Origin: Burkholderiales bacterium
GTDB taxonomy: Bacteria > Pseudomonadota > Gammaproteobacteria > Burkholderiales > Thiobacteraceae
Assembly (NCBI GenBank): GCA_030681095.1
Contig: JAUXTZ010000099.1
Span: forward strand, 1-39,218
Length of the DNA: 39,218 bases
Reading direction: 5' to 3'
Shown: positions 1 through 9,193 of the stretch, in pieces
Position numbering within the stretch: the stretch's first letter is position 1
Layout of the letters: every line of letters starts with the position of its first letter
The notes under the pieces: generated by a model
What the model saw: the letters and a program-made list of their open reading frames with translations, nothing else
Databases searched by the model: none
What the model was told of the DNA's origin: nothing
Position numbers and translations under genes: made by a program

Positions 1-957
1 GAACGCGAGCAGGCTTTGCAAATATTAGCCACGGTGCTCACCGCGCCGGAATTTCCCGATACGGTGGTGCAGCGCGAGAAAGCGCGCGTGATCGCCGCCT
101 TGAAGGAAGCCGCGACCCAACCCGCCAGCATTGCCGATAAGGCTTTCTCCAAAGCGGTTTATGGCGCGCATCCCTATGGCTTGCCGCCGGATGGTGAGGT
201 GGAGACGGTAGCCAAACTCACGCGTGAAGATTTGCTGAATTTTTACCGGCTGCGCTATGCCGCGTCGAGCGCCGTGGTGGCGATCATGGGCGATGTCACG
301 CGTGTTGAAGCGGAAGCCATCGCCGAACGTCTGACCACGGGTTTGGTTGCGGAAGTGGCGTGTGAGGATATTCCGAATGTTGAACCGCTGACCAAGGCCT
401 ACACCGAACGTATTGCTCACCCCGCGAGTCAAGCGCACATCCTCATTGGCGCGCCGGGCATGAAGCGCGGCGATGCGGATTACTTCGCCTTATATCTCGG
501 CAACTATGTGCTGGGCGGCGGCGGCTTCGATTCGCGCATCCTCAAGGAAATTCGTCAGAAGCGCGGCTTGGCCTACAGCGCGCACAGCTATTTCGTGCCG
601 CTGAAACAGGAGGGCCCGTTCCAAATCGGCTTGCAGACTAAAAAGCAGGATGCGGACACGGCGCTGAAAGTGGCGCAAGAAACGCTGGTACGCTTCATTC
701 AAGAAGGGCCGAGTGCAGCGGAACTGAAACAGGCCAAAAACAATATTATTTTGGGCTTCCCGCTGCGCATCGACAGCAATGCCGAGATCCTCAATTACTT
801 GGGTGTGATCGGCTTCTATGATTTGCCGCTCACTTATCTCGACGATTTCCCGCGGCTGATCAATCAAGTGAGCGCGCGCGAGATTCAAGATGCTTTCAAG
901 CGCCGCGTGCATCCGGATAAACTGGTGACGGTGATCGTCGGTGCACCGGAAAAATAA
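1..957 (+). CDS. M16 (insulinase-type) peptidase family protein, 5' end outside window
   Basis: The frame is open from base 1, giving 318 residues without a start, so this is the C-terminal part of an M16 protein. Typical M16 segments are visible: an AKxxxxVYGxHPYG-type stretch, RYAASSAVVAIMGD, and a late GGGGFDSRILKEIRQKRGLAYS block that matches the substrate-cleft strand of the second half. The zinc motif HxxEH is not in the visible part, so it cannot be said whether this is a catalytic or a non-catalytic partner subunit. M16 proteins are periplasmic or processing zinc proteases that often come as pairs upstream of rsmD in proteobacteria. The stop codon overlaps the ribosome-binding AAGG of the next gene, so the two are probably co-transcribed. 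Confidence 0.85.
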   Translation, partial: EREQALQILATVLTAPEFPDTVVQREKARVIAALKEAATQPASIADKAFSKAVYGAHPYGLPPDGEVETVAKLTREDLLNFYRLRYAASSAVVAIMGDVTRVEAEAIAERLTTGLVAEVACEDIPNVEPLTKAYTERIAHPASQAHILIGAPGMKRGDADYFALYLGNYVLGGGGFDSRILKEIRQKRGLAYSAHSYFVPLKQEGPFQIGLQTKKQDADTALKVAQETLVRFIQEGPSAAELKQAKNNIILGFPLRIDSNAEILNYLGVIGFYDLPLTYLDDFPRLINQVSAREIQDAFKRRVHPDKLVTVIVGAPEK

Positions 958-965
958 GGTTTACT

Positions 966-2282
<1,317 letters not shown>

Positions 2283-2329
2283 CGAATAGATGAGGCGGCG
2301 AGAAATCACCGCCAATTGTGGGGAGCTGG

Positions 2330-2476
2330 TTTACTTGGCACCTGGGACTAAGCGGGAAATAACGGGATAAATCGAAACAGAACGCAGAGTTAGATGATGT
2401 TCAAGCGCGAACGTTAATTTGGCACAAAAAAAGCCGAAAAACAAAAAACGCAGGGAATTGACGCGCTATTTGGCAC
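2330..2476 (+). repeat. Three left-end transposase-binding site candidates (L1-L3)
   Basis: Three direct copies of a T-rich plus TTGGCAC site occur: TTTACTTGGCAC at 2330-2341, TTAATTTGGCAC at 2414-2425 and CTATTTGGCAC at 2466-2476. They are about 84 and 51 bp apart and all have the same orientation. MuA-type transposases bind three sites at the left end of their element, the first just inside the terminus, which matches this layout. Matching inverted copies would be expected at the right end, outside the window. L3 reaches to within a few bases of the repressor stop. Confidence 0.65.
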
Positions 2477-2480
2477 TAGC

Positions 2481-3194
2481 CTATACCTCACCGGCGGCCC
2501 AAACGACGCGGCCAATAATATGAAGTGAGGGAGTGTCAACGGCGAATAGATGATGCTCACGATATGCCGCGTTATCGCTGCGAATATAGACCCCCCCCTT
2601 GAAATCACGTTGCAGGCGCTTCGCAACTAGGTGGCCATCCACCGTCAGCACGTAAATCCCGTCTTCCTTGATGTCATTGCGGCGTGTATCGACCAATGCG
2701 AGCGCGCCATCGCGAATGGTGGGCGACATAGAGTCACCGGTGATTCGCACCACCACCAGGCTTTTTTCGGATAAGCCTTTCTGTCTAAGCCAATCACGCC
2801 TGAAAGCAAGTTTTCCAATCTCGATCTCGTGTTGTTCAAATCGGCCGTGGCCTGCGCTGATCTCTACATCGTACTGCGGTACCAGGGCAAACTCGTTGCC
2901 GATATCCATCGTTTGAATAGCAGGGCTACCCAAGGCATCGCCCACCGCATCCAGTAAGGCGAGCGCCTCTTTTGCTCCTGGCGCTTTGCTCTCGCGGATT
3001 CGCAGCTCCAGCAGTAGCAAAAAATCCTCACTTGTTGTATTGGCGAATGAAATCAGAAAGTCGATATCCGGCAGCCGCTCTCCCCGCTCATACGCACCCA
3101 AGGTGTTCTTGTTGACGCCTAGTCGATCCGCCATATCGGGGATATTTACCCCGTCTTTTTCCCTGGTCTTCCTGAGCTTATCGCCTAATTTCAT
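2481..3194 (-). CDS. LexA-like prophage repressor (HTH + S24 autopeptidase)
   Basis: This 237-residue DNA-binding protein should keep the lytic genes silent. Residues 1-50 form an HTH_XRE domain (KLGDKLRKTREKDGVN, then MADRLGVNKNTLGAYERGE). The C-terminal half is an S24 peptidase: Ala-Gly cleavage bond in ISAGHG (about 114-115), nucleophile Ser155 in GDSM and general-base Lys192 in VAKRL. This implies RecA-stimulated self-cleavage, hence SOS induction, unlike the c repressor of Mu itself. The start is taken at ATG 3194; a TTG at 3227 would add 11 residues but lies within the operator array. It is transcribed away from ner, and its own start is flanked by five operator-like motifs. Confidence 0.88.
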   Translation of the reverse strand: MKLGDKLRKTREKDGVNIPDMADRLGVNKNTLGAYERGERLPDIDFLISFANTTSEDFLLLLELRIRESKAPGAKEALALLDAVGDALGSPAIQTMDIGNEFALVPQYDVEISAGHGRFEQHEIEIGKLAFRRDWLRQKGLSEKSLVVVRITGDSMSPTIRDGALALVDTRRNDIKEDGIYVLTVDGHLVAKRLQRDFKGGVYIRSDNAAYREHHLFAVDTPSLHIIGRVVWAAGEV

Positions 3195-3198
3195 GGTC

Positions 3199-3332
3199 GG
3201 TTGCAGCTTTCCCCACGAAAGGTGCAACCGAAAGATGCAACTTCGCAGCCGGTTGCATCTTTAATTATCTTATTGATTGTTATATTTAATTTCACTTTTA
3301 AAAATACCTGTGCGAAATTGAAAGCTGCAACC
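3199..3332. promoter_or_regulatory. Five-copy operator array GGTTGCANCTTT
   Basis: A 12-bp motif occurs five times in both orientations. Copies are 3199-3210 (+), 3218-3229 (-), 3231-3242 (-, one mismatch at the first base), 3251-3262 (+) and 3321-3332 (-). Position 8 of the motif is G, C or T and the rest is nearly invariant. Four copies cluster at the 5' end of the repressor gene, while the fifth lies next to the rightward promoter candidate. The layout resembles the operators of a bistable repressor/Ner switch. The binder is inferred to be the S24 repressor; Ner is the alternative. Confidence 0.75.
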
Positions 3333-3373
3333 TAAAAAACTGGTTGACTTGAACTAAAAAACTAGTTTATTGT
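3332..3373 (+). promoter_or_regulatory. Rightward early promoter candidate with direct repeat
   Basis: TTGACT at 3344-3349 and TATTGT at 3368-3373 are separated by 18 bp, a reasonable sigma70 pair. It overlaps two direct copies of CTAAAAAACTRGTT at 3332-3345 and 3354-3367, 22 bp apart, which puts them on the same helix face. These may be Ner sites for autorepression. The predicted transcript would start almost at the ner ATG (3381), which has no visible Shine-Dalgarno, so ner may be translated from a nearly leaderless mRNA. If a more distal promoter is used, this inference fails. Confidence 0.5.
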
Positions 3374-3380
3374 TCAATCC

Positions 3381-3737
3381 ATGCGGCGAATTGAACAAAC
3401 CAAAAAAACCAGCCCGGAAGTGGGCTGGCACAAGGCGTACATCGTTGCGGCATTACATGCCGCAGGCACATCGCTACGAAAACTTTCAGTGGCGAATGGT
3501 TATAAACCATCCGTCCTCAAACATGCATTGGCATCCCCGTGGCCAAAGGCTGAGCGGCTGATCGCAGAAGCGATCGGAGAAAAGCCGCACGAGATATGGC
3601 CATCTCGCTACACCCCAGAAGGAATACCCCTATCAAAAAAAGGGGCTCGCCAGGCTGCCGGGCAAGGTCGCCATGTTAACGCTAATTGTAACCAGCCAAA
3701 TCAATATGGCAATGTCAAATTGCGGAGGGCTGCATGA
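3381..3737 (+). CDS. ner: Ner/Nlp-family DNA-binding regulator
   Basis: Ner negatively regulates the early and repressor promoters of Mu-type phages. Residues 16-75 carry the family's features: WHKAYIVAALHAAGTSLRKL, an HTH turning on GYKPSVLKHAL, then WPKAERLIAEAIGEKPHEIWPSRY. The protein has 118 residues, about 40 more than Mu Ner, because of a basic C-terminal tail after WPSRY. It is the first rightward gene, has no clear ribosome-binding site, and overlaps the next gene by ATGA. It probably binds the direct repeat directly upstream. Confidence 0.88.
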   Translation: MRRIEQTKKTSPEVGWHKAYIVAALHAAGTSLRKLSVANGYKPSVLKHALASPWPKAERLIAEAIGEKPHEIWPSRYTPEGIPLSKKGARQAAGQGRHVNANCNQPNQYGNVKLRRAA

Positions 3738-4237
3738 ACAAGCGGAAAAAGTCTCCAGGGCAGGCGGAAATGTCGTTTTTCGAAGTTCCTGCCACACCGC
3801 GATCTGACGCCGGAAGCTTGGATGTAGCCCAAGCGGTGCGTGATGGTTTAACCGATACGCTAGCTACAGCGAAAGCTGAAGGATGCGACCGCTACGATAT
3901 AGCTGCAAGTATTAGCCGCCTTTCTGGTCGCGATATGTCGAAAGACATGCTGGATCGCTACACCGCTTCATCATCGGATGGACATCGTTTCCCCTTAGAA
4001 GCACTACCCGCGCTCGTACAAGCAACCGGCGATTTTCGCTTGCTTGAGTTGATCGCCCAAAAGTGCGGATGCAAGATATTGCGCGGCGAAGAGGCGGTGC
4101 TAGCCGAAATCGGCGCGCTCATGCTGCAAGATCGCACTACCAAAGCCCGCCTCGACCATATCAAAAAAGCGGTACCAAACAGCGTCATGGATCGTCTAGT
4201 CGCTGAAGTGCTGGAAAGAATGGGCAACGGGAGATGA
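3734..4237 (+). CDS. CII (CP76)-like phage regulatory protein
   Basis: A 167-residue protein between ner and the transposase. The central part (GRDMSKDMLDRYTASSSDGHRFPLE, then ALVQATGDFRLLELIA) resembles phage CII/CP76-type regulators, in which a helix-turn-helix is followed by a TGD-containing helix. A role in early gene control or in replication is inferred only from position and this weak likeness. A GGAGG site precedes the ATG, which overlaps the ner stop; its own stop overlaps the transposase ATG. The three genes thus form a tightly coupled unit. Confidence 0.6.
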   Translation: MNKRKKSPGQAEMSFFEVPATPRSDAGSLDVAQAVRDGLTDTLATAKAEGCDRYDIAASISRLSGRDMSKDMLDRYTASSSDGHRFPLEALPALVQATGDFRLLELIAQKCGCKILRGEEAVLAEIGALMLQDRTTKARLDHIKKAVPNSVMDRLVAEVLERMGNGR

Positions 4238-6279
4238 CCATTCGCGAGCGCTTAACCATTCAGCAGCTTGCCGTCGCCCTGACGGTAACGAGACAAGCCG
4301 CAAGCAAGCGTGCAAACCAGGAAAGCTGGTTGTTCAGTGAAGAAACAGGGCGGGGCGGCCGGAAGCGCCTGTACGAAACCAAAAGCCTGCCTGCAGAAAT
4401 ACGCGAAGCGATCATGCACCACGCCTTGCGCGAATCATCCCTCCCTGTGCCAGTCCCATCGCTTCCGACGGTGAGCGAAAAGCCCACACCGACACCAGCC
4501 AACCTAAAAGACTGGCAACGCTCGGCAGCCGAAGCCCGCGCAGCCCTAGTCGCCGAAGTGAAGCGCCTGGCCGAGCACGGCGGCACCGAGCGCGCCATCA
4601 TGGCCTTGGTCAACATGGCCGCAAAGAGCGGCCTACCAGAACACCTGCAGCAGATCGTGCCCATCGCCAACGCCCGATCCGGCAAAGACGGAAAACGCAC
4701 ACTATCACGCCGCAGCCTCTATCGATGGCTGAATGATGCCGAGCAAGGCTTCACCGCGCTGGCCCCAAAAAACCGGGAAAAAGTAGCTGTCCCCGCTTGG
4801 GCTCAAACACTGCTCCGGCTGCGCAACGTCCCGCAGGGCGTCAACCTTACTTGGGTGATGGAGCAGCTCCCCGCGCAATTACCCGCCGGCACTCCGGCCC
4901 CCTCATACAGCCAAGCCCGCCGCTTCATCGACAAAATGTCCGCCGTCGATCGCGAGGCGGGTCGCATGGGGCCGCGCGAGATCAAATCCATCCGCGCCTA
5001 CGTCAAACGCGACAGCTCCGGCATGTGGCCCACCGAAGCCTACACCGCCGATGGTCACGCCTTCGATGCCGAAATCGCCCACCCTGCACACGGCAAACCC
5101 TTCCGGCCCGAGCTTACTACCGTGCTCGATATCGCCACCCGCAAAGCGGTTGGCTGGTCGGCCGGGCTGGCCGAATCCACCTGGGCCGTGCTCGATGCCT
5201 TGCGCCATGCGTGTTTCGTCGGCGGCATCCCAGCCATCTTCTATGTCGACAACGGTTCCGGCTATAAAAACGACCTGATGGCCAACGAGGCCACCGGCTT
5301 CATGGGGCGGCTCGCCATCACCATGAGCAACAGCTTGCCCTACAACTCGCAAGCGCGCGGCGTGATCGAGCGATCGCATCAAACCATCTGGATCAAAGCC
5401 GCCAAAACCTTGCCCACCTACATGGGCGCGGACATGGATCGCGAGGCCAAGCAAAAGGTATTCAAGATCACCCGCGCCGACATCAAAGCAGTGGGCAGCT
5501 CGCGGCTGCTCATGCCCTGGGCTGAGTTCGTCGCCTGGTGCCAAGTGCAGATCGACGCCTATAACAGGCGCCCGCATCGCGCCCTTCCCAAAATGCGCGA
5601 TACCGAAACCGGCAAGCTGCGCCACCAAAGCCCGAACGAAGCCTGGCAAGCAGCGATCAATGAAGGTTGGCAGCCTGTGCCGGTAGAGGCGCACGAGGCC
5701 GACGATCTATTCCGGCCCTACAAAGAATGCGTCACCCGCCGCGCGATGGTGCAGCTCTTCAGCAACAGCTATTTCCACCGAGACCTAGAACACCACCACG
5801 GTGAAACCGTGCGTGTCGGCTACGACATCCACGACGCCAGCCGCGCCTGGGTGCGTGACAACCAAGGCCGCCTGATCTGTGTGGCCGAGTTCGAAGGCAA
5901 TAAGCGTAGCTACTTCCCCGAAAGCTTCATTGAACAAGCCGCGCAAAAGCGCGCCACAGGCCGCATCAAGCGCGCCCAGGTGCGCATCGACGAAGCCGAG
6001 GCCGAGCTTGATCCGCCTCGGCAAATCGAGCACATGCCAGCGGAAACGCTGCCGGTGATGGATTTTGCCCACGCAATCGAAGGCGCAAACGTAGTGCGCC
6101 TACCCGAGCCGCTGCCAGAACGCCCCATGTTCGACACCGACGCAGGCAAATACCGCTGGCTCACACGCAACCCAGAAACCATCGCGGCTGAAGACGACGG
6201 CTGGATGGCTTGGTACCGCACCACCAGCGAGTGGGAAGACTTGTTTGGAGAAGATTTCGAGGAGGCGGCCGGCAGGTAG
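4234..6279 (+). CDS. MuA-type DDE transposase
   Basis: This transposase cuts and joins the prophage ends during integration and replicative transposition. At 681 residues it is near Mu A (663). The N-terminus has a winged-helix/HTH (TIQQLAVALTVTRQAASKRA) that in MuA binds the enhancer. The catalytic core contains the triad Asp273 (in TADGHAFDAEI), Asp339 (YVDNGSGYKND) and Glu379 (RGVIERSHQ), with 39 residues between the last two. The C-terminal beta-barrel and the tail that contacts MuB follow. Its substrates should be the TTGGCAC-type end sites at 2330-2476. It overlaps the upstream gene and is followed by MuB after 55 bp. Confidence 0.96.
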   Translation: MTIRERLTIQQLAVALTVTRQAASKRANQESWLFSEETGRGGRKRLYETKSLPAEIREAIMHHALRESSLPVPVPSLPTVSEKPTPTPANLKDWQRSAAEARAALVAEVKRLAEHGGTERAIMALVNMAAKSGLPEHLQQIVPIANARSGKDGKRTLSRRSLYRWLNDAEQGFTALAPKNREKVAVPAWAQTLLRLRNVPQGVNLTWVMEQLPAQLPAGTPAPSYSQARRFIDKMSAVDREAGRMGPREIKSIRAYVKRDSSGMWPTEAYTADGHAFDAEIAHPAHGKPFRPELTTVLDIATRKAVGWSAGLAESTWAVLDALRHACFVGGIPAIFYVDNGSGYKNDLMANEATGFMGRLAITMSNSLPYNSQARGVIERSHQTIWIKAAKTLPTYMGADMDREAKQKVFKITRADIKAVGSSRLLMPWAEFVAWCQVQIDAYNRRPHRALPKMRDTETGKLRHQSPNEAWQAAINEGWQPVPVEAHEADDLFRPYKECVTRRAMVQLFSNSYFHRDLEHHHGETVRVGYDIHDASRAWVRDNQGRLICVAEFEGNKRSYFPESFIEQAAQKRATGRIKRAQVRIDEAEAELDPPRQIEHMPAETLPVMDFAHAIEGANVVRLPEPLPERPMFDTDAGKYRWLTRNPETIAAEDDGWMAWYRTTSEWEDLFGEDFEEAAGR

Positions 6280-6334
6280 TTAGCGCTACCCGCACGGCCT
6301 ATTTGAAACGCAAGAAGCAGCGAGGAGTGTACGA

Positions 6335-7090
6335 GTGAAAAAGACTTTCGTCAAAAGTGTCACGAACTACGAACGATTCCGCACCGGTATCTCAGCAGTT
6401 GAAACACGCGGCGCAGCCGAGGCCAGCATGCTGCTGGTCACCGGCGAAGCGGGCTACGGTAAAAGCCAGACGGTGGATCACTGGGCGGTGCAAAACGGCG
6501 CGGCCTACCTGCGCGCCAAGGTCGAGTGGACGCCGCACTACTTCATGACCGAGCTGGCGGAAACGCTCAAGCTCGATACACGCGGCCGCGCCAAGGATCT
6601 CTTCGGTCGCATCGCAGGCGTCATCGGCGGCCAGCAAATACCGCTCGTGATCGACGAAGCCGAACACTGCCTCATCAATGGCGCAAAGGTGCTGGAAGCC
6701 GTGCGCGATCTCTCCGATCTCACCGAGGTGATGGTGATTTTAGTGGGCATGGAACAAGTGCAGGCCAAGATCGCACGCTACGCGCAGATATCCAGCCGCA
6801 TCGCCAAGGTAGTGACCTTCCAGCCCGCCACGGCTGAGGATGTGGCGGAATTCTGCAAACACCTGGCCGAAGTCGAAATGTGCCCTGATCTAGTAGGCGA
6901 AATCCACCGCCAAAGCGCTGGCCGCGCGCGCGAAATCCTCAACGCCATCGCCACCGTCGAGCGCACCGCCAAGCGCAACGGCACGGCCAAAGCAACGCTG
7001 GCCGACATGGCGGGCCAAGTACTCACCCACGACTGGCAAGCTCGGCGTCCGCGCGTAATCAAGCCTGCTGTTGCGACGGGAGGGCGGTGA
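6335..7090 (+). CDS. MuB-type AAA+ ATPase, target-DNA activator
   Basis: MuB polymers coat target DNA, stimulate the transposase and confer target immunity. The 251-residue protein has Walker A GEAGYGKS (residues 37-44) and Walker B PLVIDEAEH (Asp107-Glu108), then a sensor-like segment (MVILVGMEQ). A basic C-terminal region follows. Mu B itself has 312 residues and an N-terminal HTH that is not evident here, as in AAA_22-type relatives. The start is GTG 6335 with GAGGAG seven bases upstream. It follows the transposase in the normal Mu arrangement. Confidence 0.92.
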   Translation: MKKTFVKSVTNYERFRTGISAVETRGAAEASMLLVTGEAGYGKSQTVDHWAVQNGAAYLRAKVEWTPHYFMTELAETLKLDTRGRAKDLFGRIAGVIGGQQIPLVIDEAEHCLINGAKVLEAVRDLSDLTEVMVILVGMEQVQAKIARYAQISSRIAKVVTFQPATAEDVAEFCKHLAEVEMCPDLVGEIHRQSAGRAREILNAIATVERTAKRNGTAKATLADMAGQVLTHDWQARRPRVIKPAVATGGR

Positions 7091-7091
7091 G

Positions 7092-7343
7092 ATGAACGCC
7101 TACGCATGGCGAAGTGGCAGGATCGATTTCGGTCGCAAGACGCCGGAAGGTGCATTGACGATAGCCACCGGCCCTGCAAAAAAGATCAAGGGCGTCATTT
7201 GCGCGACAGCCAGACACGCCTACGACGGGGTAACCCTGCTGGTGCCGGGTATCCCCGAAGCGGCGAATGATGATGCGGCCCTGGATGCGCTGCTCGCTTA
7301 CCAAGATTGGATCGTTCCACGTTTCATTAAGGAGGCCCGTTAA
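7092..7343 (+). CDS. Small phage early protein, unknown
   Basis: An 83-residue protein starting at ATG 7092, next to the MuB stop and preceded by GGGAGGGCGG. It shows a short basic N-terminus (AYAWRSGRIDFGRK) and an acidic C-terminal helix rich in Ala and Asp. No family is recognised. Small proteins of this type follow B in many Mu-like phages and are dispensable host-takeover candidates. Confidence 0.7.
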   Translation: MNAYAWRSGRIDFGRKTPEGALTIATGPAKKIKGVICATARHAYDGVTLLVPGIPEAANDDAALDALLAYQDWIVPRFIKEAR

Positions 7344-7928
7344 ATGGCCTGGATCGCCGAGCAACTTTTAACGGCCATCAGCAAGGCCGCGCCGCGCGAC
7401 TGCATCACCGAGGCGGCAGTGCAGCAGATTACTAAGCTCAACGCGCGCCAGATCGAGCAGGGCATCCTCAAGCTGCGCAAGCATGGGCTGGTCGAGAAAG
7501 TGTCGCCCGGCTGCCACAAGCTCACCGACGCAGGCCGCGAAGCCGTAGCATCCGGACTCAAGCTACGCTCCGGCCCAAAGGGCAGCGGCCAGCCAGGCAA
7601 GCGTATCCACAAAGACACCTTGCGCATCCGTGTCTGGCGCGCTATCCGCATCCGCCGCAAATTCAGCATCCCCGATCTCGTATCCCTGGTCGCCGAAGGC
7701 GGCGAGCGCGATATCGAATCCAACATCCGCAAATATCTCAGCGCGCTCACCCGCGCCGGCATCTTAACCGAGCTGCCGCGCCGCGACGCGGGCACCGCGC
7801 TCACCAGCAACGGCTACAAACGCTGGTGGTTGCGCGATGAAAAAAACAGCGGCCCACTGGCACCGGTGTGGCGGCAAGGTGCGAACACGGTTTACGACCC
7901 GAACACCGAGACGGAGGTTGCGCTATGA
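7344..7928 (+). CDS. Tandem winged-helix DNA-binding protein
   Basis: A 194-residue protein with two predicted winged-helix modules. One (residues 1-65) reads AAVQQITKLNARQIEQGILKLRKHGLV with the basic wing; the other (about 88-150) reads ISALTRAGI-like turns after FSIPDLVSLVAEGG. A Lys/Arg-rich linker joins them. It probably acts in phage or host gene control, but no named family is recognised. AAGGAGG lies just ahead of the ATG, which follows the previous stop by one base (TAAATG). Its stop overlaps the next ATG (ATGA). Confidence 0.7.
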   Translation: MAWIAEQLLTAISKAAPRDCITEAAVQQITKLNARQIEQGILKLRKHGLVEKVSPGCHKLTDAGREAVASGLKLRSGPKGSGQPGKRIHKDTLRIRVWRAIRIRRKFSIPDLVSLVAEGGERDIESNIRKYLSALTRAGILTELPRRDAGTALTSNGYKRWWLRDEKNSGPLAPVWRQGANTVYDPNTETEVAL

Positions 7929-8251
7929 ATTGGCTCGACCTGCTCAACAAAGCCGTCGCCGAGCATCCGCGTGGCCGCGCCGGTGTGGCCGAAGCGCTGG
8001 ACGTTTCGCGCACCACCATCTCGCTCGTGCTCGACGACAAATACCCGGCCAAGACCGACAAGATCGAAGCCAAGGTGATGGACATGTACGCCCGCGTGCC
8101 GTGCCCGCACCTGAATGAAACCATCAGCATCAATGCCTGCCGCGCGCACGCCCTGCGCGCAGCGCCCACCAATAGCCCGCGTGAAATGCGCCACTGGCGC
8201 GCTTGCCAAACCTGCGCGTGCAAACCCGAGGAGAAACGTCATGCAGCGTGA
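7925..8251 (+). CDS. HTH (Cro/XRE-like) protein with Cys-rich C-terminus
   Basis: A 108-residue protein. Residues 15-45 read RGRAGVAEALDVSRTTISLVLDDKYPA, a clear helix-turn-helix. The C-terminal third carries several Cys and His residues (CPHL, NACRAH, CQTCAC), which could bind zinc. The same arrangement, an HTH with a Cys-rich tail, is common among small Mu-like early genes. The start is ATG 7925 in the ATGA overlap with the previous gene. The regulated target is unknown. Confidence 0.72.
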   Translation: MNWLDLLNKAVAEHPRGRAGVAEALDVSRTTISLVLDDKYPAKTDKIEAKVMDMYARVPCPHLNETISINACRAHALRAAPTNSPREMRHWRACQTCACKPEEKRHAA

Positions 8252-8555
8252 AAACACCGCCTTTCCCATCACCGCGCAAAGTCGCTCCATGCGCGCAATC
8301 ATTATCGACCGTCTCACCTGCGCGCAGCGCGCAGTGATCGCGCTTGAGCTCGACGGCTACAGCGTGATCGACGTGCGGCTGACCGGCTGCTGCAGACCCA
8401 CGATCGAGATACAAAACGACGCGCGCTTAGGTCAGCTCGTCGACGATGCGCGCGCTTGCTACTACGCCCGCAAGCATGGCCTGCACGGGGTAGAGCGAGT
8501 CGGGCAATTCGAGCTGGAAGGCTGCCGCGTCATCTGGACTGTGAAGGGACACTAA
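8241..8555 (+). CDS. Small phage protein, unknown
   Basis: A 104-residue protein beginning at ATG 8241, with GAGGAGAAA ahead of it. It overlaps the previous gene by 11 bp. It reads as an alpha/beta fold with two Cys (TGCCRPTIEIQND) and a central strand-turn-helix. No family is recognised. Confidence 0.7.
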   Translation: MQRENTAFPITAQSRSMRAIIIDRLTCAQRAVIALELDGYSVIDVRLTGCCRPTIEIQNDARLGQLVDDARACYYARKHGLHGVERVGQFELEGCRVIWTVKGH

Positions 8556-8557
8556 TC

Positions 8558-9193
8558 ATGACCACCAAAACCAAAACCGAACTCGCTATTGATTTCATCG
8601 CCAAGCAGGGCGTAGCGCGCTCGGCCGATATCGGCGAAGCCTCCGGCATCCAGGAGAAGAGCGTATGCACGATGCTTTATCACTACGTACGCGGCGGCGT
8701 GCTCGTTTCCTGCCGCGTAGAGCAGTCAGGCAAACCGTCGTGCAACGAATACCGGCTTGCTACCGGCGTCACTGCGCAAACCTGGCGCGATTTCAAAGTG
8801 GGCCTCTTCAGCGAAGCCGCTGTTCCCAAGGCCCCGCCCAAACGCATCACCCCACCGGCCCCCACGCCGGCAGACCAGCCGCAGGTGTCTGTAACTAACA
8901 GCGGCAGCACGCAAGTGGTACCTCCCGCTACAGGGCGTGCCGTGACCGAAAAAAAGCCCCACCGGAAGGCGACGCAACGCGCCCCCGGTGTGGGTGGTCA
9001 TGTCACTGCAAAAGTAGCTAGAAATATTCCGGAAAATATTCCCGATCCCGATCAGGCCCGGTTCGGCTATTGGAGCGACGGTAATTTATCGATCATGCAG
9101 GGCGATATGCACATGGTGCTGCCCTCGGCTGACGCCGGGCGCCTCGCGGAGTTCTTGATTAACTGCATGACGACCACCGGGGTAGATGAGTGA
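8558..9193 (+). CDS. Winged-helix protein with Pro-rich linker
   Basis: A 211-residue protein starting at ATG 8558. Residues 1-70 form a winged helix (AIDFIAKQGVARSADIGEASGIQEKS, then a two-stranded wing ending in NEYRLA). A Pro-rich linker at residues 85-140 separates it from a C-terminal domain (about 155-211: GYWSDGNLSIMQGDMHMVL). That C-terminal block recurs in DNA-binding phage proteins as a small beta unit that I cannot name. It is probably a transcription or replication factor of the semi-early operon. The stop overlaps the next start codon. Confidence 0.7.
   Translation: MTTKTKTELAIDFIAKQGVARSADIGEASGIQEKSVCTMLYHYVRGGVLVSCRVEQSGKPSCNEYRLATGVTAQTWRDFKVGLFSEAAVPKAPPKRITPPAPTPADQPQVSVTNSGSTQVVPPATGRAVTEKKPHRKATQRAPGVGGHVTAKVARNIPENIPDPDQARFGYWSDGNLSIMQGDMHMVLPSADAGRLAEFLINCMTTTGVDE

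Noticed and set aside
4903-5694. Long - strand frame opposite the transposase
   Set aside because: It is a shadow of a GC-rich gene with a clear DDE transposase on the + strand; no domain is seen on the - strand.
9025-9055. A direct repeat AATATTCC in the winged-helix gene at 8558
   Set aside because: Both copies are inside a sound reading frame and are too short and isolated to be a binding site array.
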